From Desulfonatronum thiosulfatophilum (GTDB lineage Bacteria; Desulfobacterota; Desulfovibrionia; Desulfovibrionales; Desulfonatronaceae): a stretch of 64,000 nt of DNA. The stretch lies in assembly GCF_900104215.1 (NCBI RefSeq), contig NZ_FMXO01000011.1, positions 1 through 64,000 of the forward strand, written 5' to 3'. Made by a program: the position numbers and the translations under genes. The notes below the pieces were generated by a model. It ran no database searches, had not been told where the DNA came from, and was given only the letters and a program-made list of their open reading frames with translations. Within the stretch, counting starts at the first letter, position 1. The number at the start of each line of letters is the position of its first letter. Below are positions 8,520-18,854 of the stretch, one piece after another.

Positions 8520-9734
8520 TCAAACTCCCAACGTAGCAATGGCTTTCCGTATCCAGTCAAATCCAATCAGCTCCTGCTCCAGGCGGACCTGTTCCCCCAC
8601 TCGGTTCCAGCGCAGATCGTCGTAGAGCATCCGTTCACTGGCGGTCAGGCGCGGCAGGACTCGGGTTTCCTGACGGGGTTCGATGCTCCAGAACTCCTTG
8701 TGCGCCAGCAGCGTCTCGTTGTCCATGAGCAGGGAGACGACGTGCGGAAAACAGCATCGCAGTTGATCCAGAATCGCGAATCCGTGGGTGTCGATGTCGC
8801 CCCAGTAGTGCACTTCGCGCTGATGCAGCCAGACGGCCTCGGCCAGCCTGTCGAGACCGTATCCCGAGCCGAAGACGACCATGCTCCGCGGTATAGGGGG
8901 AAAAGCCAGGAAATTGATCTCGTTCTCCGTGATGAAGATCCGTTGTAGGGGCGGATCAAGGCAGGCAAAGTCCTCATGCGCCAGGGTCAGATCCTGGTCG
9001 CCTTTCCGGGGCGGAACAGAAGGCAGAAGAGCCACGTTGGGATCCAGAACGCGAAAGCGGACGCTCAGCGTCTTGGTGCGGAAGCCGTAGCGCTGGACAA
9101 ATCCGTTCACGCCGCAGGCCGAAGAATCCACGGCCTCCGCGGGCAGGGACATGTCCAGCAGTTCCGCCAGCACTCCGCGATGGGTCTCGATGAACTTGGT
9201 GTGAACACCGGGAATGTCCACCTGCCGCAGATAGATGTCGGGGCGTGGGTGTTCACGCAGCCAGGAGACGATATCCAGCAACAGGTGCCACTGCCCGGTC
9301 AGCTCCAGGGCGCGCAGAGGGCGTCTGGCCAGCCAGGGCAGCAATTCCGGTCGGCGTTCCAGGGTCAATGCGGCCAGCTCGCTCAACAGCCTGGCATCCC
9401 TGCCCTTCTGGATCAGGGCCAAAGCCTGTTCCAGGGTGTCCACCCAGACCTGGGCGGGAATCGTATTGACGCCCAGGATGCGATGGTTGATCTCCCGGCG
9501 CAGCACCCGGTAGTGCCGGGCCTCCTGGTCCAGCAGTGCAATCCAGTTCCGAACCTCATCGTACCGCTCGGCCAGGTCGCGGCTTCCGGGAGCTTTCAGG
9601 GAGAGCTTCAGGGGAAAGAGCCCTTCCCCAGTCTCTCTGCTCACCAAGGCCGCCGGCAGCACTCCCCGATCCCAGAGCCTGCGCACCTGATTGCGCAAAT
9701 CCAGCGGAGTGGTCCAGTTCGTGAGTTTGGTCAT
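8520..9734 (-). CDS. jetD: Wadjet nuclease subunit JetD (DUF3322/DUF2220)
   Basis: A 404-residue protein of the JetD family, last gene of a jetABCD set. The N-terminal DUF3322 part is followed by a C-terminal Toprim-like DUF2220 domain. The acidic metal-binding residues are visible in ITENE (268-272) and WGDIDTHG (311-318), the same arrangement as topoisomerase VI/Spo11 Toprim domains. In studied Wadjet systems JetD cleaves small circular DNA after loop extrusion by the JetABC complex, protecting the cell from plasmids. It begins 116 bp after the jetC stop, a somewhat wider gap than between the other jet genes. The catalytic residues appear intact, so activity is expected. Confidence 0.92.
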   Translation of the reverse strand: MTKLTNWTTPLDLRNQVRRLWDRGVLPAALVSRETGEGLFPLKLSLKAPGSRDLAERYDEVRNWIALLDQEARHYRVLRREINHRILGVNTIPAQVWVDTLEQALALIQKGRDARLLSELAALTLERRPELLPWLARRPLRALELTGQWHLLLDIVSWLREHPRPDIYLRQVDIPGVHTKFIETHRGVLAELLDMSLPAEAVDSSACGVNGFVQRYGFRTKTLSVRFRVLDPNVALLPSVPPRKGDQDLTLAHEDFACLDPPLQRIFITENEINFLAFPPIPRSMVVFGSGYGLDRLAEAVWLHQREVHYWGDIDTHGFAILDQLRCCFPHVVSLLMDNETLLAHKEFWSIEPRQETRVLPRLTASERMLYDDLRWNRVGEQVRLEQELIGFDWIRKAIATLGV

Positions 9735-9850
9735 TGCGCCTTATCGAGAAGGTTCCGCATGGGAGCCGGATGGATCGTTACCAACCGGGGTAAGAATTCA
9801 TGAGGTCGTAAAAAAGACAATCCGGATCTCAACTCCGGGTCGACAGGAAG

Positions 9851-12800
9851 TTATCGAAAGGCTGCCAAATCGGGTTTGCCTTCCTCCAAACCGGCGATCA
9901 TTGCCCCGTTCGGAAGTTTCGATTCGGTAGGCAGCCGTTGGCGATCCTTTTCCTGATGGTATTCCTGGATGCTCAAATTGCGCAAGGAGGAGGTTCGTCC
10001 GTCCGGATTGTGGACAAAGCCGACGCTGGAGACAAAGGGCTCGATAATATGGATTTTCTGAAGCGGGGTGACGATGAGCAGTTGCAGGTTCAGGCTCTGG
10101 AAGAGTTTCAGGCCGTACTGGGCGGATTCGTCCGAGCCCCGGCCAAAGGCCTCGTCAATGACCACGAACCGGAAGGATCGGGAACGCACCGCCCCCCATT
10201 CCAGGCCGAACTGGTAGGCCAGGCTGGCCGCCAGCACGGTGTAGGCCAGCTTTTCCTTCTGGCCGCCGGACTTGCCGCCGGAATCCGCATAGTGCTCATA
10301 TTCCGCGCCGTCCTCCCGCCAGCGCTCGCTGGCTCCGAAGACAAACCAGTTGCGCACGTCGGTGACCTTGGCGGTCCAACGGCGGTCCATTTCCGACTGC
10401 CCTTCCCTGCCCCGAAACCGTTCGATGATCCGTCTGACCTGCAGAAACTTGGCTTCGGAATACTGCGCATCCTCCGAGCCGCTCAGAGAGCCCTCGGTGC
10501 AGGCCTTGAGCTCGGCCTGGAAATCCCGGATGTCCGGATCCGCCACTGCCTGGGCTTCCAGAAGGATGTACCGCCCGGGATTGAAGTCGATCTGGGTCAG
10601 GGATTCGTTGATCCGCTGGATGCGCTCCCGGATGGTTTCCCGCTCCCGGAACAGCTGGGAGTGAAAATTGGCCACTTCGCGGATGGTGTTCTCGTTGAGC
10701 AGTTCCTTGAACCGGGCCTCGAAGCGCGGCAGATCGTCGGCTTGGAGCTGCTCCAGCATAGCCCGGTACTCGCCGGCCGCATCCACGGAGATGTCCACCT
10801 CCTGGGTTTCCAGGGGGAATTCCGTGCCGTAGGACTGCATGGCGGCGAGGATTTTCTCCCGCAGCCGGGACAGCTTCCTGTCCTCCGCGTCGATCCTGGC
10901 CTGCAGCCATTCCCGCATGTCCCGCTCGCGGTTGTCGCAGGACTCCACGGTCAACAGCCGTCCGGCCAGGGCTTCTCCGCGCAGCTCGTCCAACTGCCCG
11001 AATCGGGCGGTCTGTTCCGGTCCGGCATCGTCGACCACGATTCTGGTCTGATCCCGCAGCTCTTGGGCGTCATGGCGGCGTTGTTCGGCCTTGGAACGTA
11101 CGTCCCGGGCGCTGCCCAGCTCGGCCTCGATCCTGGCCAGATCCGCTTCCACGCCCTGGAGCTGGGCCGTCAGCGTTTTCAGGATGTCCGAGGCGGCTTC
11201 CAGGCCGCGTTTTTCCTCTTCCAGATCGGCCACTTCCAGGGTCAGGCTACGCCAGTCCAGTTCCCGGAAATCCCGGTACTCGTCCAGCTTGGAAAGCGCT
11301 TCCAGGCGGCTCTTGATGGTTTTCTGCTCCTTTTGCAGGGCCGCGATGCGTGCCCCGATGCCGGCCAGGCGATCTTCCAGGCGCCTGGCCTTGTCCTCCA
11401 GGGCCGCGATCTTGGCCTCGTTGCTCCAGCCCAGGACGTAGCGGCCGCGGTCGTCGATGCGGTGCCGGTCATCCTTTTCGTGGCGTTCGCCGGGCATCTT
11501 GATCTGTCCGGACCGGGTCAGGGCTTTGGTCTCCCGCCGGAACTGATCCTGGGTCGGACAGCAGGCCACGTCGAAACGGTGGGCCATTTCCCGTTCCAGC
11601 CAATCGTACAGGGCAGAATCCGGCTTCAGGGCCACCTTGCGGACCAGGGAATCCGGATGCAGTTCGGGTACGGCGAGTCGGCCGGCCCCCCGTATGGTCC
11701 GGACCCGAAAGTAGACCAGGCGTCCTTTCAAATGCGTGGCGTCCACCCATTGGGCCACCCGGGCATAGTGCTCATCAGGCACCAGCAGGGACAGCCCGAA
11801 ATTGTGCAGCACCCGCTCGATGGCCCCCTCCCAGTCCTTTTCCTCCTCGCGGACCTGGATCAACTCCCCGGCAAAGGGCATGTCCTTTTCGGCCAGTTCC
11901 AGGGCCGCGCACAGGGAGCGGCGCATGGCCACCTGCTTTTCGTCAATGTTGCTGCGCCTGGATTTCAGGCTTTTGATTTCCACGCTCAGCTCGGCGTATT
12001 CATCCCGGCCCTGCTTGAACAGCACCATGTTCTCGCTCAGGTCGTTCTGCACCCGGGTCTCTTCCTGGGCGGCATTCTCCAGCAGCTCGCCGCACGTCCG
12101 GCGCTGGTCCAGAAAATGATCCTCGTCTCCCGCCGGCTTGAGGTTCACGGCCGCGGCCAGCTCCGCGTAACGGTCCGCCTTGGTCCGCCGATGCCCGGCC
12201 TCCTCCAGCTTGAGGCGGATGTCCTCGGCAATGCGGGCAATACGGTCCCCTCCGCTCTCGGCAATGCTCCGGCGCAGTTCCCGCTCCCGGGCCTGGAGAT
12301 CCCGCCACTGGGTTTCCAGGCGGCCCACCAGCCCGTTGTGCCTGATCAGCTCTTCGCGCAAGCCGTCCAGGCGCTTGTCCAGCAGTTCCAGTTTCAATCC
12401 GGCGAACCACGGCCGCAAAGCCTCCCGGCAAGCCCGCAAGTCCGCTGCTCCCACGATCAGCTCCGCATACCGATCGCAATCCGCCACCAAAGGCGTGAGC
12501 AGTTCCACCTGCCGCTTGGCCTTGAGCACGGCCTCATGGGCACGGGTCAGGTCGTCGAAGTGGCCGATCAAGGCGGCGATGCGCGGCGCCACGTCAAAAG
12601 GTTCGAGCATGTGCATGCGCACGAAATCCGTCAGATTGCCCACGGACTTCAGGGAGACTGTCTGCAGGAACAATTCCAGGGCCTGATCGTTGTCGATCCC
12701 GAAACGCCGCCGAAACCACGCGCCATACGGTGGAAAGCTGTCGAAAACGTCCACGCCGGAGCTGCGCAACCGTTTGCGCAGCTTGTCCATTTCCGTCCCG

Positions 12801-13306
12801 AATCTGGAAAAATCTTCGGCAATGGACAGCTCGCGTTCGCAGGCTACGTAGAATCGTGCCGGCTGCCCCTGGCCGTCCTTCATCCAAAAAACCTGGGCCA
12901 GGGTGACGGTCTTCTGGTATCCGGCATTGCGGAACACGCCAAGGACCACGGCATAGCAGTGCTCGTCGCGCAGGGGCACGGGTTTCGCGCTGCCCGTGGT
13001 GTCGCTTCTCTCGGACTTGTAAAAGCCCAGCACATAGGAACGCAGGCTGCGTTCCCGGGCCTCGGCGCCGGCCGCCTTGTTGTAGGAAATGCGCTGCGCC
13101 GGGACCAGCAGGGTGGTGATCGCGTCCACCAGGGTGGACTTGCCCGAACCGATGTCTCCGGTCAGCAGGGCGTTCTGCCCGTCCAGCCGCAGGGTCCAGA
13201 TGCGGCCGTCAAAGGTTCCCCAATTGTAGATCTCCAGGCGCTGGAGGCGAAAACCGGCCAGACGGTCGTCGGCCATTAGTTCGAACATCTGCCGTTCAAT
13301 CGCCAT
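9851..13306 (-). CDS. jetC: Wadjet SMC-like ATPase JetC
   Basis: A 1151-residue SMC/MukB-like ATPase. Walker A is GDIGSGKST at residues 50-58. Long charged coiled-coil arms fill roughly residues 250-480 and 620-920, with a hinge-like globular part between. The C-terminal head has the ABC signature region [14 protein letters not shown] and the Walker B stretch [20 protein letters not shown]. JetC is the motor of the Wadjet condensin, which extrudes DNA loops and senses small circles. The ATG at 13306 has AGGAA at correct spacing and overlaps jetB by 11 bp; the longer reading to 13411 lacks support. A very long antisense frame across this gene is a GC-rich shadow. Confidence 0.93.
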   Translation of the reverse strand: MAIERQMFELMADDRLAGFRLQRLEIYNWGTFDGRIWTLRLDGQNALLTGDIGSGKSTLVDAITTLLVPAQRISYNKAAGAEARERSLRSYVLGFYKSERSDTTGSAKPVPLRDEHCYAVVLGVFRNAGYQKTVTLAQVFWMKDGQGQPARFYVACERELSIAEDFSRFGTEMDKLRKRLRSSGVDVFDSFPPYGAWFRRRFGIDNDQALELFLQTVSLKSVGNLTDFVRMHMLEPFDVAPRIAALIGHFDDLTRAHEAVLKAKRQVELLTPLVADCDRYAELIVGAADLRACREALRPWFAGLKLELLDKRLDGLREELIRHNGLVGRLETQWRDLQARERELRRSIAESGGDRIARIAEDIRLKLEEAGHRRTKADRYAELAAAVNLKPAGDEDHFLDQRRTCGELLENAAQEETRVQNDLSENMVLFKQGRDEYAELSVEIKSLKSRRSNIDEKQVAMRRSLCAALELAEKDMPFAGELIQVREEEKDWEGAIERVLHNFGLSLLVPDEHYARVAQWVDATHLKGRLVYFRVRTIRGAGRLAVPELHPDSLVRKVALKPDSALYDWLEREMAHRFDVACCPTQDQFRRETKALTRSGQIKMPGERHEKDDRHRIDDRGRYVLGWSNEAKIAALEDKARRLEDRLAGIGARIAALQKEQKTIKSRLEALSKLDEYRDFRELDWRSLTLEVADLEEEKRGLEAASDILKTLTAQLQGVEADLARIEAELGSARDVRSKAEQRRHDAQELRDQTRIVVDDAGPEQTARFGQLDELRGEALAGRLLTVESCDNRERDMREWLQARIDAEDRKLSRLREKILAAMQSYGTEFPLETQEVDISVDAAGEYRAMLEQLQADDLPRFEARFKELLNENTIREVANFHSQLFRERETIRERIQRINESLTQIDFNPGRYILLEAQAVADPDIRDFQAELKACTEGSLSGSEDAQYSEAKFLQVRRIIERFRGREGQSEMDRRWTAKVTDVRNWFVFGASERWREDGAEYEHYADSGGKSGGQKEKLAYTVLAASLAYQFGLEWGAVRSRSFRFVVIDEAFGRGSDESAQYGLKLFQSLNLQLLIVTPLQKIHIIEPFVSSVGFVHNPDGRTSSLRNLSIQEYHQEKDRQRLPTESKLPNGAMIAGLEEGKPDLAAFR

Positions 13307-13949
13307 CTTTCGCTTCCTTTGCGGCTTTCCCGGCGATTGCGCCGGTCTGCGCATGTTCTTGATAGGCCGCCAGCCGCCGGTCAAATTCTGCCAACCACTG
13401 GGCATCCACAAAGGCCTTGATGATCCGCCGCACCTCGAACATCCGGTCCTGACCGCGCAATCGGCGCAGAAAACCCAGATCCACGACCTTGTTCAAATGG
13501 GCGTCCACCTGGTCGATCAACCGGGTTTCGTTGGTTCCCGCGGGCAGGAACACCCGGATCATTTCCACCACCTCGTCCCGAGAGAGAATCAGTCGGGTTT
13601 CCCCACCCCCGGCATCGAACTCGGCCAGTTTCTTGCGCAGAAGGGCCAGGAGCAAGCTGACCGGAAACGACAATTGCCGCCGGGCAATCAAGCGGGGCGT
13701 CTTGACGTCGTCCTTCTCGTCGATCTCAATCCGGGAACGCAGAAACGCATAGCCTTCGGCCTCGTCCAGAACCAGATCCAGCCCCAGCACGGCGACGTAA
13801 TCCCGCACCCTGGCCTGAAGGCCCAGCAAGGCGTTCCATACAGCGGGCTGCTCTTCCACGGAGAGCAGCCCCTTGAGCAAAGGGATGACCACGGAGGAAA
13901 GGTCGGTTGGAGAATCGGAAGATGATGGATGTTGGGGGTGTTCGTTCAT
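13296..13949 (-). CDS. jetB: Wadjet subunit JetB (DUF4194, kleisin-associated MukE-like)
   Basis: A 217-residue DUF4194 protein, the MukE/KITE-like partner in the JetABC complex. It is mostly helical with winged-helix character and two recognisable blocks: the segment around residues 90-125 ([19 protein letters not shown]) and the C-terminal [20 protein letters not shown]. The gene sits between jetA and jetC with an 11-bp overlap into jetC, implying coupled translation. The start at 13949 (MNEHPQH) is the only ATG that avoids extending into jetA; the upstream sequence lacks a strong ribosome-binding site. Function follows from family and position. Confidence 0.88.
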   Translation of the reverse strand: MNEHPQHPSSSDSPTDLSSVVIPLLKGLLSVEEQPAVWNALLGLQARVRDYVAVLGLDLVLDEAEGYAFLRSRIEIDEKDDVKTPRLIARRQLSFPVSLLLALLRKKLAEFDAGGGETRLILSRDEVVEMIRVFLPAGTNETRLIDQVDAHLNKVVDLGFLRRLRGQDRMFEVRRIIKAFVDAQWLAEFDRRLAAYQEHAQTGAIAGKAAKEAKDGD

Positions 13950-13990
13950 GAATTGCGATTGGTGAAAAAGAGGTGAATTGTTCCGTCCAT

Positions 13991-15436
13991 TCAATCCCGC
14001 ACAAAAATCACTCTTGGCAAGCGAGCCCTGCGCAGGGTGTCTTCCGCAACTTCCCACTGTACGGTTTCCGTGACAGCCTCGTCCACAACCGTGTGCGGGC
14101 GTTCCCCGGCCAGTTGCAGATAGGCCACCAGCTCGGCCAGGCCGTGGCGCAAGGGGCGTTGGATGGTCAATTCACCGAGACTGATCTGGGCCCGATCCTG
14201 CAAGGCCAGGCGGATATTGTGCCGCAGTTCTTCCCGGTCCACCACGATCTGGGCGAACAGCACATCAGCATCGACGTCGGCCTCGCCCTGTTCCAGCTCC
14301 ACGTCGGCAATGCGGGCCTTGAAGGGCGGAGAGAACAGGGGCCGCTCCATGGGCAGTTCGATGTCCGCGCCCATCTCGTTCAGTTCCATGAAACCGCCGG
14401 AAGGCTGGTTGTCGCGGACGGCCAGGGCCCCGGACTCGATACCGTGCAGGATGTCCATGATCCGGCGGTTTTCCAGCCAGGCCTGGTCATCCAGAAAACG
14501 CCGCAGTTGCTGGGACAGGCGGGCCACGGTGCGCTGAGCGTGCTCGCCTGCCTCCAGCCAGTCGTAATGGACGCGGCGCAGCCGGGGATCGGGCTCCATC
14601 TCAGCCACCGGAGCCAGACTCAGAACATGTTCCAGTAGGCCTGTCAGCTCTTCCTGACGGCTCTGGGACATCAGAAAATCCCAGAAAGCTCGAAAGCTTC
14701 TGCCCTGATCCGAGTCGGCTATGGCGTCGCGTTCGCCCATGATCTCTTCCAGCAGTGCGGCCTTGGCTCCGTCCCAGAGCGCGATGCGTTCGCGCACCCG
14801 TCGGTCCAGCACGCGAAAATTGTCTTCCACTTCCCGAAAGTCGCCCAGCAGTTCCCGGGCCAGCTGAAGGAATTGCTGGAAGCGGTCCTTGAGTCCCGTC
14901 TCGTCCAGCAAGGGGACGTCGCCGGCCAGGATGCGCTCCATTTCCGTGTCGATCTCGGCCCGCCGGCGCTGCAGTTCGGCGATCCGGGCCGCGGGGTCGG
15001 ATTCGCTGCCCCGGCTCATCTGCCGCAGCAGTTCGAACAGGGTCAACAGCCTGGACTCGGTGCCCACAAAAGCCCGTTCGGTCAGGCTCTCCAGCCAGAC
15101 CACGGCTTTCTCCGTGGCCGGAGTCAGGTCGAAATGGGGCTCATCGGAATCCGGAGGGTAAAATTTGCGCAACCAGCCCCGGTCATTGTCCGCCCAGTCA
15201 TTGAGGTAGTCCTTTGCCGAGCGGGGAAAGGCTTCCGCCCCTCGCTGCTCCCGCAGCACATACAGTTCGTCCTCCAGAGCCTCCACCAGATCGGCCTGAG
15301 ACATGGTCCGGACATTGGAAGCGAGAAAAACGCGGTGCAGAAAAGAAATGGTCAAAGAGGCATGATCCGCCCGCAGCAACCGCCAGGAAGGGTGATTACG
15401 GCGCAGCAGCTCAAGGGTGGCATAATCAAGGGGCAT
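13991..15436 (-). CDS. jetA: Wadjet subunit JetA (DUF3375, kleisin/MukF-like)
   Basis: A 481-residue DUF3375 protein and the first gene of the jetABCD operon. It starts with the family-typical MPLDYATLELLRRNHPSWRL (winged-helix part) and ends with a segment that should contact the JetC head. In Wadjet complexes JetA is the kleisin that bridges the JetC dimer and binds JetB. The order A-B-C-D with short gaps or overlaps defines a type I system. The 213 bp upstream (15437-15649) have no convincing gene and should hold the operon promoter. Confidence 0.9.
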   Translation of the reverse strand: MPLDYATLELLRRNHPSWRLLRADHASLTISFLHRVFLASNVRTMSQADLVEALEDELYVLREQRGAEAFPRSAKDYLNDWADNDRGWLRKFYPPDSDEPHFDLTPATEKAVVWLESLTERAFVGTESRLLTLFELLRQMSRGSESDPAARIAELQRRRAEIDTEMERILAGDVPLLDETGLKDRFQQFLQLARELLGDFREVEDNFRVLDRRVRERIALWDGAKAALLEEIMGERDAIADSDQGRSFRAFWDFLMSQSRQEELTGLLEHVLSLAPVAEMEPDPRLRRVHYDWLEAGEHAQRTVARLSQQLRRFLDDQAWLENRRIMDILHGIESGALAVRDNQPSGGFMELNEMGADIELPMERPLFSPPFKARIADVELEQGEADVDADVLFAQIVVDREELRHNIRLALQDRAQISLGELTIQRPLRHGLAELVAYLQLAGERPHTVVDEAVTETVQWEVAEDTLRRARLPRVIFVRD

Positions 15437-15649
15437 GCAAAGTCCTCATCCGGCAAAACTCGTCCGCAGGCGAGAACTCTATGCAATTACACCGAGGAAA
15501 TCCAGGCAGTCTTGGACGTGCATGCACGCTCCGGTTCCTGAATTACGCTGTTGTCTCACAACTTCTTGGCGTAAATGTCGCGCCACCGTCAGCATGTCTC
15601 CGAGATTCACCCGAGGTTGGCTTGTCAGAGCAATGGTTGAGGTTCCTGA

Positions 15650-16255
15650 TCATGTTCGCCTCTTGTTGCATAAGGCGTTAAACCTGTCCTGTTTGTTCCG
15701 TTCATTGACCCGGGCTCGGGTCATGCGCTCCCGGAGGCCCCCTTCCTGGACAAAGGCCTTTTCAAGCTGGCGAATCTGGTTGTCGAGCAGATAGTTGGCC
15801 TGGTTAATCAGACAAATCAGGATGTTCGCCACGATCTCCGGAGGTCGGGTTTCAATGAAGTCCTTGACGGTTTCGTAGCAGGCGTCCTTCCGCGCTCCCA
15901 GCTTGCGCACATATGTGGCTTCTTTGCTCTCTTTGTCCCAGAGTCGGGCGTTCCGCACTTTCAGAAAATCGTGGTAATCCTCCAGCAACTCTTCCAGGCT
16001 TGCACGGGCAACATTGATCAGCTTGATCTCCATTGACTTGGATGTGCCTGAAGCCATGCTCCCTTCAACAATATTCTGTTTGCCCGAACGGGCCGCCTGA
16101 ACCATCTGATCCACGGTTCTGTCGTACATCCTGAAAAAGCGTTCACAAAAGCGCACCGTCGCAAGATAGATGACGACCGCTTTCTTGTAGGAGAGGAGTT
16201 CACGGTATCCGCCGTGTGGTGGGATGAAGCCTGTGGGTTTTGGTTCTTCAGCCAT
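15650..16255 (-). CDS. Four-helix-bundle protein with C-terminal suffix domain
   Basis: A 201-residue helical protein of the S23/23S-rRNA-intervening-sequence family. The central block ARSGKQNIVEGSMASGTSKS (about 56-75) and the following EELLEDYHDF are the family hallmark. A C-terminal extension with FIETRPPEIVANILICLINQ and NYLLDNQIRQLEKAF matches the variant with a suffix domain. Function is unknown; relatives include the Avd accessory protein of diversity-generating retroelements, but no reverse transcriptase is in this window. A 9-bp tandem repeat directly precedes the gene and its last unit supplies the AAGGAC ribosome-binding site. Confidence 0.8.
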   Translation of the reverse strand: MAEEPKPTGFIPPHGGYRELLSYKKAVVIYLATVRFCERFFRMYDRTVDQMVQAARSGKQNIVEGSMASGTSKSMEIKLINVARASLEELLEDYHDFLKVRNARLWDKESKEATYVRKLGARKDACYETVKDFIETRPPEIVANILICLINQANYLLDNQIRQLEKAFVQEGGLRERMTRARVNERNKQDRFNALCNKRRT

Positions 16256-16262
16256 TTTTGAT

Positions 16263-16307
16263 GTCCTTGATGGGACGTATGGGTCCTATGGGACTTATTG
16301 GACCTAT
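16263..16307. repeat. Five-unit 9-bp tandem repeat in the leader of the four-helix gene
   Basis: Five consecutive 9-mers end in AT and share a GG(A/T)C core: GTCCTTGAT, GGGACGTAT, GGGTCCTAT, GGGACTTAT, TGGACCTAT (plus strand). The array ends 8 bp before the start codon of the four-helix-bundle gene on the minus strand and includes its ribosome-binding site. Copy-number change by slipped pairing would alter the leader. Confidence 0.75.
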
Positions 16308-16385
16308 ATTATGATGCGCCGTTCGGGCACCTTATCGAACGTAGTACAAAAATGGCAAGCAAGCGGTTTAAAAATATTAGAGGAT

Positions 16386-16420
16386 TGGTGGTATTGCACC
16401 TGAAAGATGCAATACCACCA
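16386..16420 (-). terminator. Hairpin terminator after the PHP gene
   Basis: A perfect 13-bp inverted repeat (16386-16398 with 16408-16420) with a 9-nt loop lies 14 bp past the stop of the PHP phosphoesterase gene. On the minus strand it is followed by an A/T-rich run with a TTTTT 15 bases later rather than an immediate T tract, so termination may be imperfect. Confidence 0.6.
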
Positions 16421-16433
16421 TCTTGTTTGACTG

Positions 16434-18749
16434 TTAGATGATATTCACCCAGATCGGATTGGTCATGGCCCAGTTGCCTTCCGTGTCCTCAATTACCAGG
16501 GCGTACCATGTGTCTTTCTCCGGATTGAGGGCAACCGAAATGGATTCTTCAGCTGACTCGTCATACGTCTGCTGAAAGGCATACCCTTCGATTTCCCACT
16601 CATCGTTGAACTTGGAACCTTCCGTGACAACGGTGATCTTGGCGATCCCATTCACGGAGAGGGTTTTGAAATTCAGTTCAAAATTACCTGAATCCACCTG
16701 AACGGTTTCACCGAAGTTGTGTTCGGGATAGACGAGAGGACCATAGGATGCATAGGAATTACCCTTCTTCAGGGATTCATAGTACTTGTTCAGGCTGAAA
16801 TCTCCGTCCACCTGGGCAATGGTCCTGATATTGCCGGAAGGATACCGCAGAACGTCATGCACGTCGCTGCCTCCAACCAGATAGTACTTCTCCTGATTGT
16901 TCCAGAACTCCCAGGTTCTTTGCAGCGCTTTGTGGTTGTCTTTTGTGGAAATGGCGCCGTTGATTTCGATCAGATCAAAATCGGCATCCCAGCCGCCGGG
17001 AACCATGTCCTGTTCATTGCTGTGAAAATATCCGTAGGTGATGTAGGGATGGGCAATGATTACCAGCGCGTCCATTTCCCGCGCCTTGGCAAAGATCGAA
17101 GCGGCTGTTCCGGACGGGTCAATGGCTACATCCTGATCATCCAAGGGAATCGGCAGCACATTGATATGGCCCCAGTTCGGAGACACTTCAATCCCGGAAG
17201 CAAAGGGAACATCTCTGGATTGGGCAAACTCGCCAACTGTTTTGTTGTTTCCGATGGAATCATGATCGCTGACGAAAATGACATCCAGGCCGCTGGCCAG
17301 CTGTGAACGAACCAGAAGTTCCGGTGGGGTCACGCCGTCGAGGATATCCGAGTGGTGGTGCAAATCCGAAGCATACCAGCCGGATCCAGGCAGATCGACC
17401 AGCAGTTCGATGGCCTGAGAAAGATTGTGATCTCCCTCAGAGGTAACGGATAGCTCAATTGTTTCAGGTCTGGAAGTAAATCCGGCTCCATTCGATACCG
17501 ACAGTACATAATCGCCCTGGGCCAACAGAAAACTCGTTGTTCCCGGCGTATTCAACTCGGTGAAAAATGTCTTTGCGCCGACATATTCAACGAGAATTTC
17601 CGGACCTTCAACGACTTCGATCCTGGCGTCCATGGGACGTTGGGTTTTCTTGTCCACGACAGTGATTGCGACGTTCCCGCCCGTTTCAATGTCTCCGAAG
17701 TTCAAAACGAAGTTTTCACCCGCGGCAACAGCGACGTCCTGCTTCGAGGTCAACGAGTAGCCTTTGGCCGCGGCATGGACCGTGTACTTTCCTTCCGGCA
17801 AGGGGATTTCATATGAACCGTTCTCGCCGACAGCCCAGGCATAGAGGAAATCCTCACCTTCTGGCGTGGCTTTTTCGAAGATCACCACCGGATTCTGAAC
17901 AATATCTCCGGCCGTTGACTTCACGGTTCCGGAGACGTTTCCATACTGTTGTTCCTTGATCTGAAGATTCGCCTCCATCACCTGAGCGGTGCTGCCGACA
18001 TCTTCGAATTGGATCCAGGCATCAAGCCGGACACTGTCTTGAGGATGCAATGTTTGCTTCTGGTACAGATCACGCCATCCTGTTCCCCAAGCGAAATCAG
18101 TAAATCCGGGGTAATGAATCGCCATGGCGAAATTTTCATCATACCCCAGCACATAATCCCCAAACCACTCTTCACCGACCTGACCGTAACCACGCTCGGT
18201 GGTCCCCCATGGACCGAACATGTATCCGCTCAACATGCACAAGGAGTACCCTGCCAGCAGATCATCATAGGTTTTGGTTCCGGTGTTCGTCATGCTGGTG
18301 GAGACGGCAAGCAGCTGATTCCCGGATTCTATCGTATATGTCGTCACCAGCTCGATGTTTTCATCATAATCCCGTTTGATTTCAACAACCACACGGTCGC
18401 CGCTCTGTTCCAGGATACGGACTTCCTGGTAGGTGCTTGGCCATGCAGACCAGCCATGAGGCAGAAAATCGATCAAAGCCGTTCGGTTGTCCGTCCATTC
18501 GCCGTCGACCATGATTGCCGAATCCACGATGGAACCATGCGGAATTCCCCAAGGAGGAGTTGTGCCGATGGCAAAGGCAACCTTATAGAACTCGTTGGAT
18601 ATCGTGATGTCCTCTTCATGGAGAGCAATTCCATTCACGATGTCCGTCGGCCCTTGTTTCACCTGAACGCCGCTTTGAGCAGCTTGCGCATTCAAAGACA
18701 ATAAAAAAATGAACAAAAACGTCCATGCAATATTTACTGCAAATTTCAC
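16434..18749 (-). CDS. Secreted PHP-domain metallophosphoesterase (CehA/McbA-like)
   Basis: A 771-residue exported protein. It has a short signal peptide (hydrophobic run WTFLFIFLLSL, cleavage near AQA), an N-terminal beta-rich domain, a carboxypeptidase-regulatory-like domain (about 280-350: VSGTVKSTAG to PEGKYTVHAAAKGY), and a C-terminal PHP domain. Metal ligands are visible in DLHHHSD, SDHDSIG and AHPYITYGY. CehA/McbA-type PHP proteins hydrolyse phosphate or carbamate esters with bound metals. The GTG at 18749 is preferred because GAGG lies five bases upstream; an ATG ten codons earlier has no such site. Substrate unknown; the extracellular location suggests scavenging. Confidence 0.8.
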   Translation of the reverse strand: MKFAVNIAWTFLFIFLLSLNAQAAQSGVQVKQGPTDIVNGIALHEEDITISNEFYKVAFAIGTTPPWGIPHGSIVDSAIMVDGEWTDNRTALIDFLPHGWSAWPSTYQEVRILEQSGDRVVVEIKRDYDENIELVTTYTIESGNQLLAVSTSMTNTGTKTYDDLLAGYSLCMLSGYMFGPWGTTERGYGQVGEEWFGDYVLGYDENFAMAIHYPGFTDFAWGTGWRDLYQKQTLHPQDSVRLDAWIQFEDVGSTAQVMEANLQIKEQQYGNVSGTVKSTAGDIVQNPVVIFEKATPEGEDFLYAWAVGENGSYEIPLPEGKYTVHAAAKGYSLTSKQDVAVAAGENFVLNFGDIETGGNVAITVVDKKTQRPMDARIEVVEGPEILVEYVGAKTFFTELNTPGTTSFLLAQGDYVLSVSNGAGFTSRPETIELSVTSEGDHNLSQAIELLVDLPGSGWYASDLHHHSDILDGVTPPELLVRSQLASGLDVIFVSDHDSIGNNKTVGEFAQSRDVPFASGIEVSPNWGHINVLPIPLDDQDVAIDPSGTAASIFAKAREMDALVIIAHPYITYGYFHSNEQDMVPGGWDADFDLIEINGAISTKDNHKALQRTWEFWNNQEKYYLVGGSDVHDVLRYPSGNIRTIAQVDGDFSLNKYYESLKKGNSYASYGPLVYPEHNFGETVQVDSGNFELNFKTLSVNGIAKITVVTEGSKFNDEWEIEGYAFQQTYDESAEESISVALNPEKDTWYALVIEDTEGNWAMTNPIWVNII

Positions 18750-18854
18750 TGGTACCTCGCTTGTTGATGTTAATGGCATTTTTGATGTTCAAATAGCCAA
18801 ACCTGTGGTTCCCCGGGCTTGCAGTACCTCCTTTGGGTCTTCTCAGCATCAATT

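Noticed and set aside
9938-13279. A 1113-codon open frame on the plus strand across jetC
   Set aside because: It is antisense to a gene with clear Walker and ABC motifs. Its composition (Gly, Pro, Leu, Gln, His rich, no motifs) is that of a high-GC shadow frame.
15650-16255. A diversity-generating retroelement, suggested by the Avd-related four-helix-bundle protein
   Set aside because: No reverse transcriptase, template repeat or variable repeat is visible nearby.
16263-16307. A CRISPR-like array
   Set aside because: The units are 9 bp and contiguous, without spacers, and there are no cas genes.
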